A stretch of 64,000 nt of DNA, from the NCBI GenBank assembly GCA_963971305.1, contig OZ020308.1, forward strand, positions 22,535,275 through 22,599,274, written 5' to 3'. The notes beneath the pieces were generated by a model. It ran no database searches and had not been told where the DNA came from. It saw only the letters and a list, made by a program, of their open reading frames with translations. The stretch comes from Arcuatula senhousia (Eukaryota; Mollusca; Bivalvia; Mytilida; Mytilidae). The position numbers were made by a program, and so were the translations under genes. Of the stretch, positions 58,367-64,000 are shown in pieces (the first letter of the stretch is position 1; each line of letters opens with the position of its first letter).

Positions 58367-61300
58367 CTGTAAAATGGAATTCAATTGAAAATGGTTTATA
58401 GTTAAATTCATGATTGGTTCAAATACATTAAATATAAAATAAAAGGGAGACTACTATGATTTATCATTTACAGCCCTGATAGTTTTAAAGTTGATGCAAA
58501 CACGTGTACTATAGCAGGCAGGAACTGCTTACTCTTCTGAAGCACCGGAGTTCACTCTTGTTATGACTTAAGTTCCCGTTGCTGATTTTTGTTTGGTTGA
58601 CTTTGTGTGATTTGTGTTTCCTCGTGCTGTTCCTGTTCGTGATTACCAGTTGTTGCCCTTTTGGACTTGTGACACTAATGCCAAATTGGTGCCTCTTTGC
58701 TTCTTTAATGTAACTAACAAAGTGAAAACTATAAGCTGACCTTTTTACATATTGTCTATAACTTTTTAAAATTGGGGATTGGTTCATCTTAGTCAGATTT
58801 TTTGAGTTTCATTTTTTGTGTGCAGAATACACATCTGCTCATTTTGTTTCTGTTATGTATTTCATTTATAACCAGAATTAGGTGATGTTTGTGATTCTTT
58901 TCAAAAGAGTAATGGTAAGATTCTGGCCCCCATTTTACTCAAGAACTAAAAAAAATTATGTTAAACCTATGACAAGTCGTAGATTTTATAAAATGTTTAA
59001 AAGAGTTATGGCCAAACATATGGCTAGGACTTATGACCTTTAGTAAAATAAAGGCCAGAGCTGTTTGACTTATTTCAAATAAAAAACAATTAAGTTTACT
59101 GTATGCTTTATGCTATCTTTGGCAAAAAGTCTGCCATAGCTGTATACTACTAGTTCTAAGAAGTAAAATTACTTTTTTAAAAATTAAGACATTCCATTTA
59201 AGATGTAATAACAGATAACAGATATATCTTTTAATAGGAATTTTTAATCAGACTGCTATAAGACTCTTTTATAGCTTTTGTAGAGGTTTTCAGAATTTTA
59301 ATCATTACTTCAATATACAGTGATTTTCCTAGCGCTCGTCACTAATCCATTATTGACGAAAAGAAATTTTGGTTGACCGCTAAAGTGACTAAAGCCCTCA
59401 AAATCCTGGAAATTACCCTGAATATACTTACCTATTAGGATTAAACTTCATAGGATTTTTCCAGTATCTTTTATCATGGTGTATACTCCATACATTAAAC
59501 ATTATAATGGTGTCTTCTGGGATATTAAACCCTGTAAAGATATGAATAAATCATGCATTTCTATCAGCAAAGCACAATGCAATTTTTTTAGTGTTTGTTT
59601 TTACATGGATTAATTTGGTGCAAAAAACAATTTTGGTCAGTTTGAGGGTGGAGGAGCAATACACACAGAATGCCTCTTCTTGGATCTGCATTCTCCTGTT
59701 TTAGATTTTTAAATTGATCAATATTTAGAAATACTGAAGATTCATTTATTTCGGGGTACCAATTTTCATGGTCTGATGAAAAAGTATCAGTTCGTGGATT
59801 CCTAAATTTGTTGTTCATAATCCTGCAGCATACAGATCAATGTTAAATTTCCTTTCTGTGGTGTATCAAATTTCGTGGTTCAAAACCACCCATGAAACCA
59901 CGAAAATTGATACCCCACAAATAATAATGAAACCACAGTAGTTGACTGAACCAATGATCTGCTTTTTCAGTCGCTGAATAATTGTGACTAGAGCATTGCA
60001 ATGATGATTTTTTTTTATCAAAAACCAGATTCATTTTTAAATGTTAATTACTTTTATCAAATAATTGATACAATGTACATGTTACTAAATTGTTATTTTA
60101 AAAATTCATGTTTCAACATGTTACAAAATACATGAATTGTTGTCTAATGTGATTCCAAAGAGTATATTAGATATTACCTTGAAAAACACATGATTTTGTT
60201 GTCCTATGTGGTTTCAGGAAAGGATAGACTGTAACTATTCGTTGTACTTCTAAAATGACTGCCATTGTGTAGGGTAAATATGGCTGATTGGCTAGCGATG
60301 GAAACCTCTCTTTGCCGATGACATCATCAATCTCTCGCTGAACCAAAGTTTGGCAGTCTGGGAATGCTATCATGTAACCTAGCAACCAGACTAGAAGTGT
60401 TGGCACTGCTGCAAATCCTGCTTCAAAAATCTCAAGTAACAAATATTCAATATCATCTGAATCTATCAAACCTTTATCTTCGTCACTTTCTATAAATAGA
60501 AGTAGGTGGTCAACTATATCCCTTAATCGACTAGGGTTATATGTGTCTTTATGGTGATTCAACATATCACGCTGAAAGTGCAATTGTAAATTTGTCCTTT
60601 CCATCACCTCTTTACAATCATCCTGATAAAATGATTGCATGAATGGAAATATATTATTCAAAGTGAAGATCTTTTTTGCTTTGAATCTTGCTTGGAGTGA
60701 TTTGAAAACTTCCTGAGTGGTCTGATCTTGTGTTTGATGAAAAACTAACAGCATCATAATATGTAAATGAGCAAACTGAAATGATTCTGCCGGATCGAAA
60801 GCTTCTGTCTGTTTTAGGAAATGACATAAAAGATTGACCGCTTCTGTGGCTATTTTGTCTTCAATGTTTGTATCAAGTGAACAGTAACTTCCTAAACAGT
60901 CATTTATAAACTTGGACTTGATTTCTGTCTTTTCATCAAAATCAGCTGTACTCAAACCTAAAAACAGATACTCCATATGTTTAACTATATATTTTATATA
61001 TTGACATGAAAATGACTACAAATACAAGTTTCATATGGTCATATACAGTAGAAATAATTAATTAAAATATACTTTGTTAATTTTTAATTTTACTTTGTTT
61101 TATTTTCGACCAATAAAAAAGGGAAATGTGTTTCAATTCATCAAAACATTTAAAATTATTTTTTTCTTGTTAAATATTTAGCAACATATTGTTACTTTTG
61201 GAGTGTCTCTGCTGAGATTAAACCTGCCTCATATTAAAAAGGAAATCCCCCCCCCCCCCCCCCCCCGGTCACACTAATTAGCGCCCGGGAGCGCCCGGGG

Positions 61301-63065
61301 AAAATATTTAGCGCCCGGGAACAGATTTAGCGCCCGGGGAAACTTTATAGAATATAGATTGGGTTGATAAAAAATGAATTATGCCCACAACATTTTTACC
61401 TAAAAGTTATTATTCACAATGTTATCTATATATTACAACAATGGACTATATTAAAAACTATAAACAGAAAAAAAACCCAAAACAAATTGTGCGTTAAAAT
61501 CCAAGAATTTGATGATTAGAACATGACTTATTTTAAAGAGAATATGTAAGAGCTGAATATGTTTTAAACGAGTAAGATAAAAAAGATACAAAACCGTATA
61601 ACTTTATAAAAAGGTATCTTTATAAAAAAGGGAATAACACTTATAAAAATGAAAATCCACATAAAAGAATTATTCAAATCTACATAAAAGAATTACTCTA
61701 ATCCACATAAAAGAATTATTCAAATCTACATAAAAGAATTACCGGGTACTCTAATCCACATAAAACTTTGAACAACAGACATAAAACATATATCACACAT
61801 ATATGCAAAAATAAAATACAATCGGCATATCAATTACAGTTCCTGAGACATCTGAAATAATAAGGTTATGTTTGATGGTAACAATATAAGGAAACAATGT
61901 CTTAATTCTGAAAATTCAGGGTGACTGTTCGGTTGCTACGTACACGTTTCTTTTGGTTTGGTTTCCGTGCTGTGGTTGGAGTTTTTGGTATCCGTAATGC
62001 CCCGTCTGTTGATTCAATAACATTCTCAGTTCTTTTGTGCGTATAGTTCATGAACTTTTGAAACAGCTTAGATTTCTCTTTTTCAGTTTTCGATTCCCAT
62101 ACAACCTGCAACACTTGGAATTTCTTTGTCCATGGGGCAAGAGTGTAATTCCCTTGGCCGTGCAACGCTCTTTGCACATCTCGAAATTGAATTTGCACAA
62201 TTCTGTACAAATTTTCAATTTAATCGGGCAATTTTACTGCTTTCCAGTTGGTTGAGAGTTTTAAAATGTGGTTCATGCTTTCACATGTGTTGTTTTTCCA
62301 ATTTATGGGTATGATGCTTTTTCTTGCTGGCTCCCAAACATGAGTTTTTTTTATAGTTTTTAATTTAATCCATTGTTGTAATATAAAGATAACATTGTGA
62401 ATAATAAAGGTAAAAATGTTGTATGCATGATTAATTTTTTATTAACCCAATCTATATTCTATACAGTTTCCCCGGGCGCTATTTAGTACTCCCCGGGCGC
62501 TAAATATTTCCCCCGGTTGCTAAATCCTTCCCCGGGCGCTCCCGGGCGCTAATTAGTGCGACCCCCCCCCCAAAAAAAAAAATCAAATATCTGACAGCAC
62601 CTTTAAAATAATTATCACTCAGATTTCATGTTGAACTTGACATGTACATGATGCTTTAATGGATTTTGTGTCATGTACATTTGTTTTCATCTCTGCACAT
62701 TGTTCATGTGGATTACCTCTTTGTCGACAGCCATGGTATAGCCAATCAAATGTTGGTAAATTAGGCCTTCCATCAAAGGTGTCATCTAATTGGTTAAGAC
62801 CATTCAGTACTCCATCCAATGAACAGACGACAACAATTCTCTGCTTTCCAGCTTGAACACTAAATATATCCCCATATCTGGTCTTCAGGTTGGTCAAAAG
62901 GATATGATGACGTCCTCTAAATATTACTGGGTTACCAATTATTGGCCAAGCTAAAGGCCCAGGTGGAAAATTATTGTGAGCTCTTCTCCAAACATAGATT
63001 AAACTTAGGAAAAATAGGATCATGAACAGGAATAGCTGGCTTGTTTCTAGCTCCTCAATTGCCAT
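58123..63065 (-). CDS. cytochrome P450, CYP2-clan-like (four coding exons, complete, atypical active site)
   Basis: Exons (minus): 63065-62717, 60957-60178, 59531-59432, 58366-58123; 1473 nt, 490 aa plus TAA. All introns are GT-AG. Family role: membrane-bound heme monooxygenase of the ER, reduced by P450 reductase. Visible: N-terminal anchor (residues ~11-26), proline hinge FPPGPLAWPIIGN (33-45), ExxR (EVQR, 353-356), PNRF (408-411) and heme loop FGLGKRCCPG (427-436) with thiolate C434. Missing: the C-helix WxxxR, where the aligned ADFDEKTEIKSKF (121-133) has T and S for W and R; and the I-helix AGxDTT, which reads AGFAAV (296-301). Length is normal for CYP2. The ATG follows directly on an acceptor-like TTTTTACAG, suggesting a 5'-UTR intron. 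The CYP2-like call rests on overall layout; a subfamily cannot be given. Confidence 0.92.
58498..58705 (+). repeat. dispersed repeat A (copy 3)
   Basis: In P450 intron 3. Shares GTACTATAGCAGGCAGGAAC, TGCTTACTCTTC, GAGTTCACTCTTGT, TTTGTGTTTCC, GCCCTTTTGGACTTGTGACA and CCAAATTGGTGCCTCTTTGC with 5140-5345. Confidence 0.65.
59432..59531 (-). CDS. P450 exon 3: FNIPEDT to PERF region
   Basis: 100 nt, FNIPEDTIIMFNVWSIHHDK, then RYWKNPMKFNPN, a canonical stretch before the heme loop. Acceptor ATCTTTACAG, donor GTAAGT. Confidence 0.92.
59755..59940. repeat. short inverted-repeat element (ACCACGAAAATTGATACC type)
   Basis: Left GGTACCAATTTTCATGG and right ACCACGAAAATTGATACCCC are inverse. The same motif type appears around the insertion at 27920-27945 and 30205-30330, so it is a dispersed family. 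It lies in P450 intron 2. Confidence 0.5.
60178..60957 (-). CDS. P450 exon 2: helices C to K
   Basis: Residues 117-377 in one large exon. Contains the aberrant C-helix (TEIKS in place of WxxxR), the aberrant I-helix (AGFAAVPTLLVW), PYLPYTMAVILEVQRI with the ExxR motif, and KPHRTTKSCVFQG. Acceptor TGTTTTTAG, donor GTAATA. Confidence 0.92.
61267..62563. mobile_element. 1.3-kb TIR element with AGCGCCCGGGGAA-repeat ends, in P450 intron 1
   Basis: Left end GGTCACACTAATTAGCGCCC and right end GGGCGCTAATTAGTGCGACC are inverse. The TIRs run over ~115 bp, built from 3-4 units of TTAGCGCCCGGGGAA with AT spacers, and include AATATAGATTGGGTT. Homopolymer C tracts sit just outside both ends. A ~100-codon minus ORF lies inside. 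No clean TSD because of the C runs. Confidence 0.8.
61902..62210 (-). CDS. small ORF inside the 1.3-kb TIR element, unrecognised
   Basis: 102 codons: VQIQFRDVQRALHGQGNYTL, APWTKKFQVLQVVWESKTEK, then a Lys/Arg-rich tail (NQKKRVRSNRTVTL). It is the only sizeable open frame of the element and is GC-richer than its surroundings. It has no transposase motif that I recognise. It could be a captured or residual element protein, or chance. Confidence 0.35.
   Translation of the reverse strand: MYRIVQIQFRDVQRALHGQGNYTLAPWTKKFQVLQVVWESKTEKEKSKLFQKFMNYTHKRTENVIESTDGALRIPKTPTTARKPNQKKRVRSNRTVTLNFQN
62717..63065 (-). CDS. P450 exon 1: membrane anchor and proline hinge
   Basis: Residues 1-117. Hydrophobic LFLFMILFFLSLIYVW, then basic RRAH, then FPPGPLAWPIIGN and a GRPNLPTFDW stretch in the B-C region. 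Donor GTAATC. Confidence 0.92.
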
Positions 63066-64000
63066 CTGTAAAAAAAAAAATGTAACATTTGCTTTTTCTT
63101 CAAAATACATTGTACTATAGAACTGTGTTAGAAAACATGTTACCATTATCATTTGATTATCATGATTATCATGATCATAACTTTCCCTTAGCAAAAAAAT
63201 GGTATAAATCCATCAAAAACCCATTTTTAAGCAAGTTTCATCAAATTTCCATCATTTTACCATTTCAAAAACTCCAACACTTTTCTGAATGCTTATTTCT
63301 TCACCATTTATGCAAAAAAATGAAACAAATGGTATTGATAGAAGAACATCACTCCCATTTTATTTTGAAAATGGAAAAAATGTTAATACGAAATTACAAT
63401 GGTTTCCATTTAAATACAAAATGGTAGATGAAATATATCCTTATATGCATTAAATTTACCATTCAATCATTTTCATAGATTGCACTTTGTGCACTGTAAT
63501 TAATGACATCATCAGTTTCTGAAGTCAACTAAAACATCCATGATGTGTCCATATCTCCATGCTGTTCCTTAAAAAAAACATGAATTAAAGTAGGATATTG
63601 TGATATAGAAGTATGGTCATATAAGTACTTTACTGATTTTTAGTTATTATATCAACATGATCAAAAATCTTTTCAAATAAATTTAATTCATTTCAAGTAT
63701 AGCACATATTCATGGAGTTGAAGAAAATTGTATAATCCTAAATGTATATATCATGCCAGTGAAGTTATTGAATATAGCTTAAGTATTTCTTTAAAGATCT
63801 TCTTGCAAACTTTATAACTTGCATATTTTTGTTTATAAATCATTCAACATTTATGGTGTCCCATCAGACCACTGAGACCCACATATGTATCTCAAGTCTC
63901 AATTCTCCATACTCTATATAAACCCCCATGACCCCTGCCTTAATTTCTATGCTGTTTTTGTCAATTAAATTCCCACTGCATAGCATTTAGACTTCTTTAC
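63066..64000. other. P450 upstream region
   Basis: AT-rich. Probably holds the P450 5'-UTR intron, since the ATG is directly preceded by a T-tract and ACAG on the minus strand. No upstream exon or promoter could be fixed. Region 63140-63430 is rich in ACCATTT/AAATGGT motifs in both orientations. Confidence 0.4.

Noticed and set aside
62619..63194. P450 start at an upstream Met (63194)
   Set aside because: The added residues are Asp/His/Asn-rich and unlike a P450 N-terminus. An acceptor-like T-tract plus ACAG lies directly before the chosen ATG.

Overview
The window is AT-rich, intron-containing animal DNA, most likely from a marine bivalve (Mytilus-like). That assignment is an inference from the repeat style (many short TIR elements, satellites with internal monomers, TTAA insertions) and from gene content; no marker gene proves it. 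Three host genes can be assembled, all on the minus strand. Two are tandem copies of PGAM5, the mitochondrial Ser/Thr phosphatase of the phosphoglycerate-mutase fold: copy 1 is 1798-6320 (286 aa) and copy 2 is 24235-37939 (290 aa). Each has five exons with identical intron phases and identical lengths for exons 1-4. The third is a complete four-exon CYP2-type cytochrome P450 (58123-63065, 490 aa).

Layout. 1-7.8 kb: PGAM5 copy 1 with a LINE fragment in intron 1 and a TTAA-flanked MITE just upstream. 7.8-9.15 kb: a 146-bp satellite split by a hAT-like MITE. 9.7-11.6 kb: a TIR-type repeat with internal ~150-bp monomers. 12-12.8 kb: an old minus-strand LINE tail. 13.86-19.5 kb: a nearly intact non-LTR retrotransposon whose single ORF is broken only by an 862-bp AT-rich foldback element with a 6-bp target duplication. 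19.8-21.8 kb: a duplicated promoter-like block with three perfect TGACGTCA sites. 22 kb: a 29-30-bp minisatellite. 24-38 kb: PGAM5 copy 2, swollen by a TTAA element (intron 4) and a 5-kb nest of elements (intron 3). 40-42.2 kb: a diverged tandem repeat, a 92-bp near-perfect palindrome and a reverse copy of the 10-kb element. 42.25-53.9 kb: an 11.6-kb array of a 28-bp minisatellite (about 415 units) with kilobase-scale internal duplications. 54.5-56.0 kb: another nested TIR element. 58-63 kb: the P450 gene, with a GC-rich TIR element in its first coding intron.

The gene copies date the insertions: PGAM5 copy 1 provides empty sites for insertions in copy 2, and the reverse. The most notable observations are: (a) the 28-bp array, in which nearly every unit carries a 5' splice-site-like sequence (CAGGTAAGA) on one strand while the other strand is open in all three frames; (b) covarying RNA stems in the LINE 3' UTR; (c) a P450 that keeps its heme-thiolate signature and ExxR but lacks the C-helix WxxxR and the I-helix acid/alcohol pair; (d) tandem duplication of the last ~100 bp of coding sequence at the 3' end of both PGAM5 copies. 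No CRISPR, tRNA, rRNA or prokaryotic operon is visible.
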